The notes under the pieces were generated by a model. It saw nothing but the letters and a program-made list of their open reading frames with translations, made no database searches and was not told the DNA's origin. From Symbiobacterium sp040797425 (GTDB taxonomy: Bacteria; Bacillota; Sulfobacillia; Symbiobacteriales; Symbiobacteriaceae): a DNA stretch of 64,000 nt. The stretch is taken from assembly GCF_040797425.1 (NCBI RefSeq), contig NZ_JBFNEH010000001.1, positions 69,277 through 133,276 of the forward strand, given 5' to 3'. Below, piece after piece: positions 1 through 8,354 of this stretch; positions within the stretch are counted from its first letter, which is position 1, and each line of letters begins with the position of its first letter. The position numbers and the translations under genes are program-made.

Positions 1-30
1 GTCACCCTGCTTGACAAGGAGTGATCCACC

Positions 31-612
31 GTGGCCCGCCGCTTTGATCCCGAAGATGCCTTGCGGCTCCTCGGCGAGAGCCGGCGCCGCTGGCAAGATC
101 CGGAGCAGGTGCTCCGCCACCTGGACCTCGAACGGTACACCGCGCTGGCCGACGTGGGCTGCGGGCCGGGCTGGTTTGCGCTGGAGGCGGCTCGTCGGTT
201 GCCTCCGGAAGGCCGCGTGTATGCCATCGACCTCAGCCCGGAGATGCTCGCACTGCTGGCACGGCGGGTGCAGCAGGCGGGGCTGCACAACGTCGTGGCC
301 GTGCTGGCCGAGGAGGAGGACGAATGGCCGGTGCCCACCGAGGTCTGCGACGCCGCGCTGGTCGTGAACGTCTACCACGAGGTGGACCCGGCCTCCCTGT
401 TCGTGGGAGAGGTGAAGCGCATCCTCCGGCCCGGAGGTGTCTGCCTGTTGGTGGACTGGAAAACAGAGGCGACCCCGGAAGGGCCGCCTCTGGCCGAGCG
501 GGTCGAACCGCAAGACGTGGTGGCGGAGTTCACCGCCACGGGGTTCCACTACGAGGGCCCCTGCGACGTGGGGCCATACTCGTACGGCCTGAAGTTCATC
601 AAGACGGTGTAG
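31..612 (+). CDS. class I SAM-dependent methyltransferase
   Basis: 193-residue protein with a Rossmann methyltransferase fold. SAM motif I is seen as DVGCGPGWFALEA near residues 41-53, motif II acidic residue in YAIDLSPEM near 70, and the post-motif segment RILRPGGVCLLVDWK near 131-145. This is the UbiE/Methyltransf_11 style of small-molecule methyltransferase; the substrate cannot be read. The GTG start is chosen because AAGGAGTGAT lies just upstream. The gene is convergent with tdk and shares a hairpin terminator with it. Nothing upstream is visible, so operon membership is unknown. Confidence 0.85.
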   Translation: MARRFDPEDALRLLGESRRRWQDPEQVLRHLDLERYTALADVGCGPGWFALEAARRLPPEGRVYAIDLSPEMLALLARRVQQAGLHNVVAVLAEEEDEWPVPTEVCDAALVVNVYHEVDPASLFVGEVKRILRPGGVCLLVDWKTEATPEGPPLAERVEPQDVVAEFTATGFHYEGPCDVGPYSYGLKFIKTV

Positions 613-623
613 GGTCAACAGAA

Positions 624-644
624 GAGGCCCGCCTGGCGGGCCTC
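624..644. terminator. bidirectional hairpin between methyltransferase and tdk
   Basis: Perfect 10-bp inverted repeat (GAGGCCCGCC / GGCGGGCCTC) with a 1-base centre, 12 bases after the methyltransferase stop and 15 bases from the tdk stop. There is no strong T tract on either strand, so this is inferred as a terminator from position and stem strength. Confidence 0.6.
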
Positions 645-658
645 CTGTGGTGGCAGGG

Positions 659-1273
659 TCACAACTCGCCCCGTTGCCGGCGACCTTCGAGCCAGCACTT
701 GCGGCAGCGGGCCTCATACTGTTCGCCGCCGCCGACCAGGACGTCCTCCGTCTTGGCCTGCTTGGCGAAAGGCTTGGTGGCAGGCTCACCGCACACCACG
801 CAGACGCCGTAGAGGGTCGTGATGCTGTCGGCCAGGGCGAGCAGCTGGGGCATGCAGCCGAAGGGCTTCCCCTCCGAAGTCTGCGACAGCCCGGCGATGA
901 TCACGTAATGGCCGCGGTTGGCCAGCTCCTGCACGGTGTCCACCAGCGACTCATCGTAAAACTGCGCCTCGTCGATCGCGATCACGTTGGGCCTGTGCAT
1001 CTCGGCGTACCAGAGAATCTCCAGCGGGTTGTCGGTGAGGACGGCCTCGAAGCGCAGGCCGTCGTGCGTCTCGACGACCTCTTCGTCAGTGTACCGCCGG
1101 GCCATCCGGGGCTGGAAGACGACCGCGGTGCGCTTGGCGAGGATGTAGGTCCTGACCCGTCGGATCAGCTCTGTGGTCTTGCCGGCGTACATGGTACCCG
1201 AGGTGATCACGTCGATCCAGCCATAGTTCAGATTGCGGAGCAACGGCGGCGCCTCCCCTGGATACTGGTACAA
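659..1273 (-). CDS. tdk: thymidine kinase (type II)
   Basis: 204 residues; phosphorylates thymidine to dTMP in the salvage pathway. P-loop GTMYAGKTTE near residues 26-35, the DEAQFYD catalytic/Mg segment near 100-106, and zinc-binding CVVC and CRKC pairs near the C-terminus are all present, as expected for tetrameric type II enzymes. Oddity: the usual GLDxDFRGxPFG lasso/linker appears as GLSQTSEGKPFG, losing the DxDF part, and the P-loop has MYAGKT in place of the common MFSGKT. It sits last in the long minus-strand block, after cwlD, separated by about 270 bases of low-information sequence. Confidence 0.93.
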   Translation of the reverse strand: MYQYPGEAPPLLRNLNYGWIDVITSGTMYAGKTTELIRRVRTYILAKRTAVVFQPRMARRYTDEEVVETHDGLRFEAVLTDNPLEILWYAEMHRPNVIAIDEAQFYDESLVDTVQELANRGHYVIIAGLSQTSEGKPFGCMPQLLALADSITTLYGVCVVCGEPATKPFAKQAKTEDVLVGGGEQYEARCRKCWLEGRRQRGEL

Positions 1274-1544
1274 CTTCTATTGGGGTTTCGAGGCGCCACA
1301 CCGCGATTCCTTCGCCCCTCTCACCTCTCACGGGTTGCCGTTGCCCTCTGCCGCCCCACGGTTGCCTCCTGGCGTCGCTCACCCGGTGGCCACATGCGCC
1401 TCGCGACCCCCGCCGACCCCGGCTTCGCCGCCGCCTCACCGTGCGGGCCGTCTGCCGCCCACCGCGGGTGACACCGCCCACAAGCCACTGCCACTCTCGC
1501 TGCCCACAACTCACTGCCGTGCGCACCGCTCACTCGCCCTTCGC
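1274..1544. other. intergenic, no gene seen
   Basis: Very GC-rich spacer between tdk and cwlD. Reading frames across it on both strands have no ribosome-binding site and no recognisable product. No convincing sigma-A promoter for tdk was found. Confidence 0.5.
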
Positions 1545-2297
1545 TCACCGCCCCGGATCGGCCGGGTTCTCGGGCACCAACCCCGGCTGCTCCGTGATGT
1601 GCCGGCGATAGGCCTCCACCCCCTCGGCGATGGCGCGGGCGACGATCTTCTGGTACTCGGGCTGCTGCAGCTTTTCCCGCTCCGTCTGGTTGGAGAGGAA
1701 CCCCATCTCGACGATGGCTGCCGGCACCTCCGTGTTGCGCAGCACAAAGTAGTCGCCGGGCAGGGCGTAGCGGGTCGTGTCCGTCAGCTCCCGGAGCCGG
1801 TTCTGAATCGCCATGGCCAGGATCTTGGCCTCGGGCAGTCCGCCCTTCTGGTAGAAGGTCTGGGCGCCCCAGCAGTTGCATCGGTCCTTGTTGGCGTGCA
1901 GCGACAGGAACAGGTCGGCCTGGTGTTCCTGCACCAGGGCCACCCGTTGCTGGAGGTCCTCCCGCACGGAGCGGGAGTAGTGCCGGTCGCTGTCGCGGGT
2001 GAGGATCACCGTGGCGTCCCGCGCCTCCAGCTGCTCCTTCAGCAAGAAGCTCACCTGCAGGGTGAGATCCTTCTCCCGCACGCCGTCCACCACCGCACCG
2101 GGGTCCCACCCGCCGTGTCCGGGGTCCACCACAATCACCATGCCGGCCAGCGGCCCCGGCTCCTTCGCCGGCGCCTCCGGCTCCTGCGCCTGCTGGCGCA
2201 GCGCCCTCATCCCCCTCCAGGCCGAGTGAAGCGCAACCGCCACGACGAGAACGACCAGGCCCAGCAGCAGGACCTGGGTCCACACTGACCTGCGCAC
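1545..2297 (-). CDS. cwlD: N-acetylmuramoyl-L-alanine amidase CwlD
   Basis: 250 residues with an N-terminal signal anchor (hydrophobic residues about 8-26) and an Amidase_3 zinc hydrolase domain. The metal-binding pattern is visible as VDPGHGGWDPGA (first His, near residue 60), a Glu in VREKDL, SLHAN (second His) and VEMGFLSN (catalytic Glu). In spore formers CwlD makes the muramic-delta-lactam of cortex peptidoglycan. The location downstream of rplM-rpsI matches Bacillus, which supports the CwlD assignment over a generic amidase. GTG start, with a G-rich Shine-Dalgarno immediately upstream. Confidence 0.88.
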   Translation of the reverse strand: MRRSVWTQVLLLGLVVLVVAVALHSAWRGMRALRQQAQEPEAPAKEPGPLAGMVIVVDPGHGGWDPGAVVDGVREKDLTLQVSFLLKEQLEARDATVILTRDSDRHYSRSVREDLQQRVALVQEHQADLFLSLHANKDRCNCWGAQTFYQKGGLPEAKILAMAIQNRLRELTDTTRYALPGDYFVLRNTEVPAAIVEMGFLSNQTEREKLQQPEYQKIVARAIAEGVEAYRRHITEQPGLVPENPADPGR

Positions 2298-2387
2298 AAG
2301 CCTCCCCCCTGCGGAGAAAGGTATGCGCCGGCTTGTCTGAAATGCTCGTCTCCTGTGGTGCCCACCCCGGCGGCCGCCATCGGACAG

Positions 2388-2418
2388 AAAAAGACCCGTG
2401 GCGATCTGGCGCCACGGG
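2388..2418 (-). terminator. intrinsic terminator after rpsI
   Basis: On the minus strand a 9-bp stem CCCGTGGCG/CGCCACGGG with a 6-base loop is followed by TCTTTTT. It lies 12 bases after the rpsI stop and would end the rplM-rpsI transcript before cwlD. Confidence 0.85.
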
Positions 2419-2429
2419 CCTGTCCGGTT

Positions 2430-2825
2430 CTAACGCTTGGAGAACTGCGGGCGCTTGCGGGCCTTCTTCAGGCCGTACTTGCGGCGCTCCTTCATCCGCG
2501 GGTCGCGGGTGAGGAAGCCAGCCTGCTTGAGGACGGGGCGGAGCGACGGGTCAAACCTCAGCAGGGCCCGGGAAATGGCGTGGCGGCAAGCGCCAGCCTG
2601 GCCGGAGATTCCGCCGCCGATCACGTTCAGATACACGTCGAACTTCCCCGTCGTACCGGTGAGGGCCAGGGGGCTCTCCACCAGCATGCGCAGGGTCTGA
2701 ATGCCGAAGTAATCCTCAAGGGTGCGGCCGTTCACCACGAAGTTGCCGGTGCCAGGCACCAGGCGGGCGCGGCAGATGGCGTTCTTCCGGCGGCCGGTAC
2801 CCCAGTACTGCGTCAGCGTCGACAT
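2430..2825 (-). CDS. rpsI: 30S ribosomal protein S9
   Basis: 131 residues, the normal length. It starts with the S9 hallmark YWGTGRRKNAICRAR and ends with the basic tail KKARKRPQFSKR that reaches the P-site tRNA. The central GGGISGQAGACRHAISRAL segment is also typical. It follows rplM by 22 bases and both lie under the promoter upstream of rplM. Confidence 0.97.
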   Translation of the reverse strand: MSTLTQYWGTGRRKNAICRARLVPGTGNFVVNGRTLEDYFGIQTLRMLVESPLALTGTTGKFDVYLNVIGGGISGQAGACRHAISRALLRFDPSLRPVLKQAGFLTRDPRMKERRKYGLKKARKRPQFSKR

Positions 2826-2847
2826 CGATCAACACGCCTCCTCTCGA

Positions 2848-3279
2848 TTAGAGCTCAAGCGGCTCGGGCTTCTGCGCCGCATGCGGGTGCTCCGGACCGG
2901 CGTACACCTTGAGCTTGCGGTACATCTGCCGGCCGAGCCGGTTGTGGGGAAGCATGCCCTTGATGGCGAGCTCGAGGACGCGCGTGGGGTGGGTGGCGAT
3001 CATCCGCTCGAAGGTGATGGCCTTCTGGCCACCCGGATAGCCGGAATGGCGCAGGTAAACCTTCTCGGCGAACTTCTTGCCGGTGACCTGGACCTTGTCC
3101 GCGTTGATGATGATGACGTAATCGCCGCAATCCACGTGCGGGGTGAAAGTCGGCTTATGCTTGCCACGCAGAATAGCGGCGACCTGCGAGGCCAACCGCC
3201 CGAGAGTCTTGCCCTCGGCGTCAACCACGTACCACTTCCGCTCGATATTCTGCGGATTGGCCATGAATGTAGTGCTCAC
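2848..3279 (-). CDS. rplM: 50S ribosomal protein L13
   Basis: 143 residues; early-assembly 23S rRNA-binding protein. Recognised by ERKWYVVDAEGKTLGRLAS at the N-terminus, PHVDCGDYVIIINA and the LPHNRLGRQMYRKLKVY segment. The GTG at 3279 is chosen as start because AGGAGGG lies 6 bases upstream; longer in-frame readings to 3318 lack a ribosome-binding site, and an internal ATG five codons in is the other option. First gene of the rplM-rpsI transcript. Confidence 0.96.
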   Translation of the reverse strand: MSTTFMANPQNIERKWYVVDAEGKTLGRLASQVAAILRGKHKPTFTPHVDCGDYVIIINADKVQVTGKKFAEKVYLRHSGYPGGQKAITFERMIATHPTRVLELAIKGMLPHNRLGRQMYRKLKVYAGPEHPHAAQKPEPLEL

Positions 3280-3427
3280 TGGATTCCCTCCTACGGCAGA
3301 TGGATCGCTGAGGGGCATCTATGGCATCGGTCGGCGCCTGGCGTACACGCCCTACTCGGGGGGAAGGCGTGAGGTCCAGGTCGCTCCTGGTCTTAACCCC
3401 TTGCCTCCAGTGGCTGCGAGGTCAACA
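3280..3427 (-). promoter_or_regulatory. candidate rplM (L13) leader
   Basis: About 148 transcribed bases lie between the predicted start site and the rplM GTG, GC-rich and with self-complementary pieces around the GGCG-rich centre. Firmicutes commonly carry a structured L13 autoregulatory leader here; whether this one folds the same way needs a covariance-model search. Confidence 0.35.
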
Positions 3428-3433
3428 GCCTTT

Positions 3434-3462
3434 AGTATACATTGGTGGCGAAACCACGTCAA
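3434..3462 (-). promoter_or_regulatory. sigma-A promoter of rplM-rpsI
   Basis: Minus-strand TTGACG (3457-3462), 17-base spacer, TATACT (3434-3439). The -35 box overlaps the last codons of truA, so rplM-rpsI can be transcribed independently of the upstream genes. Confidence 0.8.
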
Positions 3463-4265
3463 GACGACGATTCCTCGTCATCGGCGTCCTGAGCCAACCA
3501 CGGCGGACGGCCCGGGCCGTCGCCGTAGATGACCTCCTCCAGGCAGAGGCCGTGGGGAGGCAGCGTGCGCCCCGCGTACCGGCGCTCGCCGGTCTCCAGG
3601 GCCTTCCTGACCTCCGCGAGGGTGCGGCGGGCAGCGCCCACCTCCAGCAGGGTGCCGGCGATGATGCGCACCATGTTGTACAGGAAGCCGTCAGCCGTCA
3701 CATCCAGGTAGAGCAACGGCCCGTCCTGCGTCAGCGTGAGCCGCGTGATCGTCCGCACCGTCGTTCGGGCCGATCCCCCGGTGGCGCGGAACGCGGCGAA
3801 GTCGTGCCGGCCCACCAGCAGCTCCGCCGCGCGGCGCATCGCCGCCACATCCACGGGGCGGTGCCAGTGGTAGGCGTAGAGGCGGGTCAGCGGCGAGGGA
3901 TAGGGCGAGATGTGGAAGGTGTACCGGTACCGCTTCTCCCGCGCCCAGTAGCGGGCGTGGAACTCGGGCGGCACCAGCGCCGCACCCACGACAGCGATGT
4001 CGTCGGGCAACCGGCTGTTCATCGCGGCCGGCCACCGGTCGATGGGGATGTTGGTAGACTGGGTGCGCACGTGGACCACCTGACCCCGGGCGTGAACGCC
4101 GGCGTCGGTGCGGCCGGCGGCGGAGGCGATGCGCAGGTCCGGCTCGCCCGTGACGGCGCGCAGCGCCTCCTCCAGCCGCTCCTGCACCGTCACCGCGTTG
4201 GGCTGCCGCTGGAAGCCCGCATAAGCCGTGCCGTCGTAAGCGATCGTCAGCTTCACCGACTGCAC
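3459..4265 (-). CDS. truA: tRNA pseudouridine(38-40) synthase TruA
   Basis: 268 residues; isomerises uridines 38-40 of the tRNA anticodon arm. The catalytic Asp lies in AAGRTDAGVHARGQVVH near residues 49-65, and the N-terminus KLTIAYDGTAYAGFQRQPN and the C-terminal FLYNMVRIIAGTLLEVG are family hallmarks. The order ecfT-truA-rplM is the standard Firmicutes arrangement. Start is an ATG 42 bases after ecfT. Confidence 0.96.
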   Translation of the reverse strand: MQSVKLTIAYDGTAYAGFQRQPNAVTVQERLEEALRAVTGEPDLRIASAAGRTDAGVHARGQVVHVRTQSTNIPIDRWPAAMNSRLPDDIAVVGAALVPPEFHARYWAREKRYRYTFHISPYPSPLTRLYAYHWHRPVDVAAMRRAAELLVGRHDFAAFRATGGSARTTVRTITRLTLTQDGPLLYLDVTADGFLYNMVRIIAGTLLEVGAARRTLAEVRKALETGERRYAGRTLPPHGLCLEEVIYGDGPGRPPWLAQDADDEESSS

Positions 4266-4307
4266 ACCCTCACCTCCCCTGCGGAACGCTGGCTGCCCCG
4301 GGCAAGC

Positions 4308-5117
4308 CTAGCCCAAGCCGGTCAGGCGCAGGACCGCGACGAGGACGACGAACCCGACCAGCACGGCCAGGGCGACGCCGTCCCGGGGCGCGAAAACCAG
4401 TTCGTACATCCGCGTGCGGCCGTCGCCGCCCCGGTACCCCCGGGCTTCCATGGCCGTGGCCAACTCATCCGCCCGCCGGAAGGCGGCCACGAAGAGCGGC
4501 ACTAGCACGGGCACCAGGCTCCGCACCCGCGCCATGAGGGAGCCGCTGGAGAAGCTGGCGCCACGGGCCTGCTGGGCCCGCATGATGCGGTCGGCCTCCT
4601 CCGCCAGCGTGGGGATGAACCGCAGGGCAATGGTCATCATCAGGGCCAGCTCGTGCGCCGGAACGCCGATGGGCCGGAGGGGCCGCAGCATCCGCTCGAG
4701 CCCGTCGGTGAGCCGGATCGGCGAAGTGGTGAGCGTGAGCAGCGAGGCGATGATCACGAGGAGCAGGAGGCGGGTGGTGGTGACGCCCACCATCACCAGG
4801 CCGTCCCGCGTGGCCGTGAGCGGCCCGAGGCGGAAGAGCGGTTCGCCCGGCGTAAGGAACAGGTTGAACGCCGCGGTGATCACCAGGAAGATCAGAATGG
4901 GGCGCAGGCCCCGCAGAATCAGCCGGAGGGGGACCCGCGAGAGGGCAACCAGGATCAGGGTAAACAGGATGCTGGCGAGATAACCGGGCCAGGCGCGGGG
5001 CAGGAAGATGGCCACCGAAAGGAGCAGGACCCCGGTGATCTTCACCCGGGGATCGATGCGGTGCAGCAGGGAATTGCCCGGGAAGTACTGGCCGATGGTC
5101 ACGCCCTGAAAGGTCAC
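4308..5117 (-). CDS. ecfT: ECF transporter transmembrane component EcfT
   Basis: 269 residues, integral membrane scaffold of the group II energy-coupling-factor vitamin transporter. It links the two EcfA ATPases to interchangeable substrate-binding S components. Several hydrophobic segments are visible (about residues 28-60, 68-90, 108-130, 245-262). Two Ala-Arg-Gly coupling motifs occur, in QQARGASF and MEARGYRGG near residues 183 and 226, which are the ATPase-contacting helices. Its ATG overlaps the ecfA2 stop by 4 bases, so translation is coupled. Confidence 0.95.
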   Translation of the reverse strand: MTFQGVTIGQYFPGNSLLHRIDPRVKITGVLLLSVAIFLPRAWPGYLASILFTLILVALSRVPLRLILRGLRPILIFLVITAAFNLFLTPGEPLFRLGPLTATRDGLVMVGVTTTRLLLLVIIASLLTLTTSPIRLTDGLERMLRPLRPIGVPAHELALMMTIALRFIPTLAEEADRIMRAQQARGASFSSGSLMARVRSLVPVLVPLFVAAFRRADELATAMEARGYRGGDGRTRMYELVFAPRDGVALAVLVGFVVLVAVLRLTGLG

Positions 5118-5983
5118 CGCCGGTCAGCCCCCTTTCCCCTCGCCTGCAAGGCCGCCTTGATGGCCTCCACCGCCTGGTCCAGCGTGACGATGTCGGGCGG
5201 CAGATCCCAGCCGCGCGCCCGGAGCTTGTCCGCGAGGTCCACCGCCGCGGGCACGCCCAGCCCGATGGCCTCCAGCTCAGCCCGGCGGGCAAAGAGTTCC
5301 CGGGGCGTGCCCACCATGTGCACCCGGCCCCGGTGCATCACCAGCACGCGGTCGGCCCGCTCGGCCACGTCATCCATTGAGTGAGAGACGAGGATCACGG
5401 TCATGCCCAGCGCCGGGAAGGTGCCCACGAGATCGAGGATCTCGGCCCGCCCCTGCGGATCGAGACCAGCCGTGGGCTCGTCCAGGATCAGCACCCGCGG
5501 CTCCATGGCGAGGACCCCCGCCAGGGCCACCCGGCGGGCCTGGCCGCCCGAGAGGCCAAAAGGCGAACGGTCCTTGATGTCGGCGGGCAGCCCGACCCGC
5601 TCCAGGGCCGACAGCACGCGCCGCTCCACTTCGGCGGCGTCCAGGCGCATGTTGCGCGGTCCGAAGGCAACGTCTTCGAAGACCGTCTCGCCGAAGAGCT
5701 GGTGCTCCGGGTACTGGAAGACCAGGCCCACGCGCTGCCGCACCTTCCGCAGGTCAGTGGAGCGGTCGGCGAGGTCCATGCCGTCCACCAGCACGCGGCC
5801 GCTGGTCGGCCGGAGGAGGCCGTTCATGTGCTGAATCAGGGTCGACTTGCCCGATCCTGTCGGACCAATGATGCCCCAGAACTCGCCGTCGGGGATGGTG
5901 AGCGTGACGTCCTCGAGCGCCTTCCACTCGAACGGCGTTCCGGGCTGATAGATGTGGCTTACCCCTTCGAAGACAATTGGCAT
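5114..5983 (-). CDS. ecfA2: ECF transporter ATPase EcfA2
   Basis: 289 residues; one of the paired ABC ATPases of the ECF vitamin transporter. Walker A GPTGSGKST near 39-47, Q-loop FQYPEHQLFGETV, signature LSGGQARRVALAG, Walker B VLILDEPTAGLDP and switch His in VSHSMDD. It begins 25 bases inside the end of ecfA1 in another frame and ends by overlapping ecfT. The FQYPEHQLF Q-loop and the GTP(R/E)-type C-terminal region place it with EcfA2 rather than EcfA1. Confidence 0.94.
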   Translation of the reverse strand: MPIVFEGVSHIYQPGTPFEWKALEDVTLTIPDGEFWGIIGPTGSGKSTLIQHMNGLLRPTSGRVLVDGMDLADRSTDLRKVRQRVGLVFQYPEHQLFGETVFEDVAFGPRNMRLDAAEVERRVLSALERVGLPADIKDRSPFGLSGGQARRVALAGVLAMEPRVLILDEPTAGLDPQGRAEILDLVGTFPALGMTVILVSHSMDDVAERADRVLVMHRGRVHMVGTPRELFARRAELEAIGLGVPAAVDLADKLRARGWDLPPDIVTLDQAVEAIKAALQARGKGADRR

Positions 5984-6822
5984 AAGGCCTCCACCAGCTC
6001 ATCCAGCGTCAGTATTGTACGCGGCAGCGGAACCCCGTCGGCCCGAAGCCGCTCGGCCACCTGCACGGCAGGGGGCACGTCCAGCCGGAGCTCGCGCAGG
6101 CGCTCCGCCTGGCTGAACACCTCGCGCGGGGTGCCGACCATCTGGACCTTCCCCCGGGCCATGACGATCACCCGATCGGCCACGGCGGCCTCCTCCATGA
6201 AGTGGGTGATCCAGACCACGGCCATGCCCAGCTCACGGTTGAGGCGGCGCACCACCTCGAGCACCTCGGTCCGCCCGGAAGGGTCGAGCATCGCCGTCGG
6301 CTCGTCCAGCACCAGGCAGGCCGGACGGAGGGCCAGCGCCCCGGCAATGGCCACCCGCTGCTTCTGGCCGCCCGAGAGAAGGTGCGGCGGCCGGAGACGG
6401 TGGGCGGTCATGCCGACGGCCGCCAGGGCCTCGGCGACGCGCACCCGGATCTCCTCTGGGGGCAGCCCCTGGTTCTCGGGGCCGAAGGCCACGTCCTCCT
6501 CGACCACGGCCGCGACGATCTGGTTGTCCGGGTTCTGGAAGACCATGCCCACCCGGTCCCGAACGGGCCAGAGGTTGTGCTCCTCACGGGTGTCGAGGCC
6601 GTCCACCAGCACCCTGCCGGTGCGGGGCAGCAGGAGGGCGTTGAGGTGCCGGGCCAGGGTGGACTTCCCCGAACCGTTCATGCCGAGCACGGCCAGGAAC
6701 TCGCCTCGCCGGACAACGGCGTCCACGCCGTCCAGTGCAAGGGTAACCGGAGCGCCGTCGGTGCCGTCCTCCCGCCCGTAGGCGTAGGTGACCTGCTCGA
6801 CCACGATGTAAGGATCGGCCAC
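5959..6822 (-). CDS. ecfA1: ECF transporter ATPase EcfA1
   Basis: 287 residues; partner ATPase of EcfA2. Walker A GMNGSGKSTLARHLN near 48-62, Q-loop FQNPDNQIVAAVVEEDVAFG (the NPDNQ form is typical of EcfA1), signature LSGGQKQRVAIAGAL, Walker B CLVLDEPTAMLDP and switch His in ITHFMEEA. First gene of the ecf-truA group. It follows rplQ after a GC-rich hairpin, and its end overlaps ecfA2 by 25 bases. Confidence 0.94.
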   Translation of the reverse strand: MADPYIVVEQVTYAYGREDGTDGAPVTLALDGVDAVVRRGEFLAVLGMNGSGKSTLARHLNALLLPRTGRVLVDGLDTREEHNLWPVRDRVGMVFQNPDNQIVAAVVEEDVAFGPENQGLPPEEIRVRVAEALAAVGMTAHRLRPPHLLSGGQKQRVAIAGALALRPACLVLDEPTAMLDPSGRTEVLEVVRRLNRELGMAVVWITHFMEEAAVADRVIVMARGKVQMVGTPREVFSQAERLRELRLDVPPAVQVAERLRADGVPLPRTILTLDELVEALCQLSSKG

Positions 6823-6850
6823 GACACATCTCCCTCCCGTCTCGTTGAAA

Positions 6851-6876
6851 CGCCCGGGCGCTTGCGCGCCCGGGCG
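6851..6876 (-). terminator. hairpin between rplQ and ecfA1
   Basis: Perfect 11-bp stem CGCCCGGGCGC/GCGCCCGGGCG with a 4-base loop. On the minus strand it is followed by GTTTCAACG, a poor T tract, so it may be a partial terminator or attenuator that lowers expression of the ecf genes relative to the ribosomal genes. Confidence 0.6.
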
Positions 6877-6892
6877 TATCGCACCAGTTGGC

Positions 6893-7234
6893 TTAGACCA
6901 GTTCGAGAATCGCCATGGGGGCTGCGTCGCCCTTCCGGACGCCGGCCTTGATCACCCGGGTGTAACCGCCGTTGCGGTCAGCATACCGGGAGGCAATGTT
7001 CTGGAACAGCTTGGTGACCACCGACTCGTCGTAGATGTAAGCCAGAGCCTGCCGCCGGGCGTGCAGGTCGCCGCGCTTCGCGAGGGTGATCATCTCCTCG
7101 GCGATGGCCTGAACCTCCTTCGCCTTGGCCTCGGTCGTTTCGATCCGCTCCTTGTCGAACAAGGCCGTCACCAAAGCCCGGAACAGCGCCTTGCGTGCGG
7201 AGCTATCGCGACCGAGCTTCTGATAATGAGCCAT
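6893..7234 (-). CDS. rplQ: 50S ribosomal protein L17
   Basis: 113 residues, normal for the short bacterial form. The N-terminus KLGRDSSARKALFRALVTAL and the C-terminal segment GGYTRVIKAGVRKGDAAPMA are diagnostic. Last gene of the alpha operon, 45 bases after rpoA. Confidence 0.97.
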   Translation of the reverse strand: MAHYQKLGRDSSARKALFRALVTALFDKERIETTEAKAKEVQAIAEEMITLAKRGDLHARRQALAYIYDESVVTKLFQNIASRYADRNGGYTRVIKAGVRKGDAAPMAILELV

Positions 7235-7279
7235 CTTTCTCGTTCACCCCTATCCTGTCCAGATGAAAGCGCTTCGGGG

Positions 7280-8227
7280 CTAGTCGTCGGACTGCCGCAG
7301 ACTGAGGCCGAAGGCCGCCAGCTTGGTCTTGACCTCTTCCAGCGACTTCTTGCCCAGGTTGCGCACCTTCATCATCTCTTCGTCTGTCTTGGAGCAGAGC
7401 TCCGCCACCGTGTTGATGCCGGCGCGCTTCAGGCAGTTGTAGGAACGAACCGACAGATCGAGCTCCTCGATGGTCATCTCCATCAGCTTGTTGCGGTCGT
7501 CGTCTTCCTTCTCCTGCATGAACTCGATCTCGTCGGCGTCTTCGGTCAGCGAGATGAAGAGCTCAAGGTGCTCCTTCAGGATCTTCGCCGCCCACGAGCA
7601 GGCCTCGTCCGGGCGAACGGCCCCGTTCGTCCAGACCTCCAGGGTCAGCTTGTCGAAGTTGGTCCGGTTGCCGACGCGGGTGTGCTCGACGGTGTAGTTC
7701 ACGCGGCGGATGGGGGAGAAGATCGAGTCGACGGGGATTACGCCGATGGGCATGTCGGGGGTCTTGTTCTGGTCGGCCGGCACGTACCCCCGCCCCTTGG
7801 CCACGGTGATCTCGGCAATCAGCCGTCCGCCCTTGTCCAGGGTGGCGATGTGCAGGTCCGGGTTGAGGATCTCCACGTCGGCGTCCGTATGAATCTCCCC
7901 AGCGGTGACTTCACCCTCGCCCTCTGCCTGGATGCGGAGAATCTTCGGCTCATCGCTGTGCATCCGGAGCGACAGCTGCTTGAGGTTGAGGATGATATCC
8001 GTCACGTCCTCGACCACGCCGGGGATCGTGGAGAACTCATGCAGCACGCCGTCGATCTTCACAGAGGTAACTGCAGCGCCCGGCAGCGAAGAGAGCAGGA
8101 TTCGCCGCAGCGAGTTGCCAAGGGTGATGCCGTAGCCGCGCTCCAGAGGCTCCACCACGAACTTGCCGTAGCTGTTGTCCTCGGCGAGCACTACGGTCTC
8201 AATCTTGGGCTTTTCCATTCCGATCAT
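7280..8227 (-). CDS. rpoA: RNA polymerase subunit alpha
   Basis: 315 residues. The N-terminal dimerisation domain has the hallmark GYGITLGNSLRRILLSSLPG near residues 29-48. The C-terminal UP-element/activator domain is seen as the helix-hairpin region ELDLSVRSYNCLKRAGINTV and KVRNLGKKSLEEVK near 250-300. I place the start at the ATG giving MIGMEKPKIE, ten bases after a GGGGG Shine-Dalgarno; a start ten codons earlier is open but would give an atypical leader. Confidence 0.96.
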   Translation of the reverse strand: MIGMEKPKIETVVLAEDNSYGKFVVEPLERGYGITLGNSLRRILLSSLPGAAVTSVKIDGVLHEFSTIPGVVEDVTDIILNLKQLSLRMHSDEPKILRIQAEGEGEVTAGEIHTDADVEILNPDLHIATLDKGGRLIAEITVAKGRGYVPADQNKTPDMPIGVIPVDSIFSPIRRVNYTVEHTRVGNRTNFDKLTLEVWTNGAVRPDEACSWAAKILKEHLELFISLTEDADEIEFMQEKEDDDRNKLMEMTIEELDLSVRSYNCLKRAGINTVAELCSKTDEEMMKVRNLGKKSLEEVKTKLAAFGLSLRQSDD

Positions 8228-8354
8228 CTGGTAGATACCCCCAATTCCCTGTCTCACTCACTTGTGAGCGCCCTACGCCACCGCCCCAGATCTTAGATCC
8301 GCTCCCCGGCCGCGGCCGAGACGAGGGCCGCGGCCCGCGCAACCGACGCGTTTA

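Noticed and set aside
6890..8296. Plus-strand 483-codon frame opposite rpoA/rplQ
   Set aside because: Shadow of the alpha operon genes; no start signal or recognisable domain.
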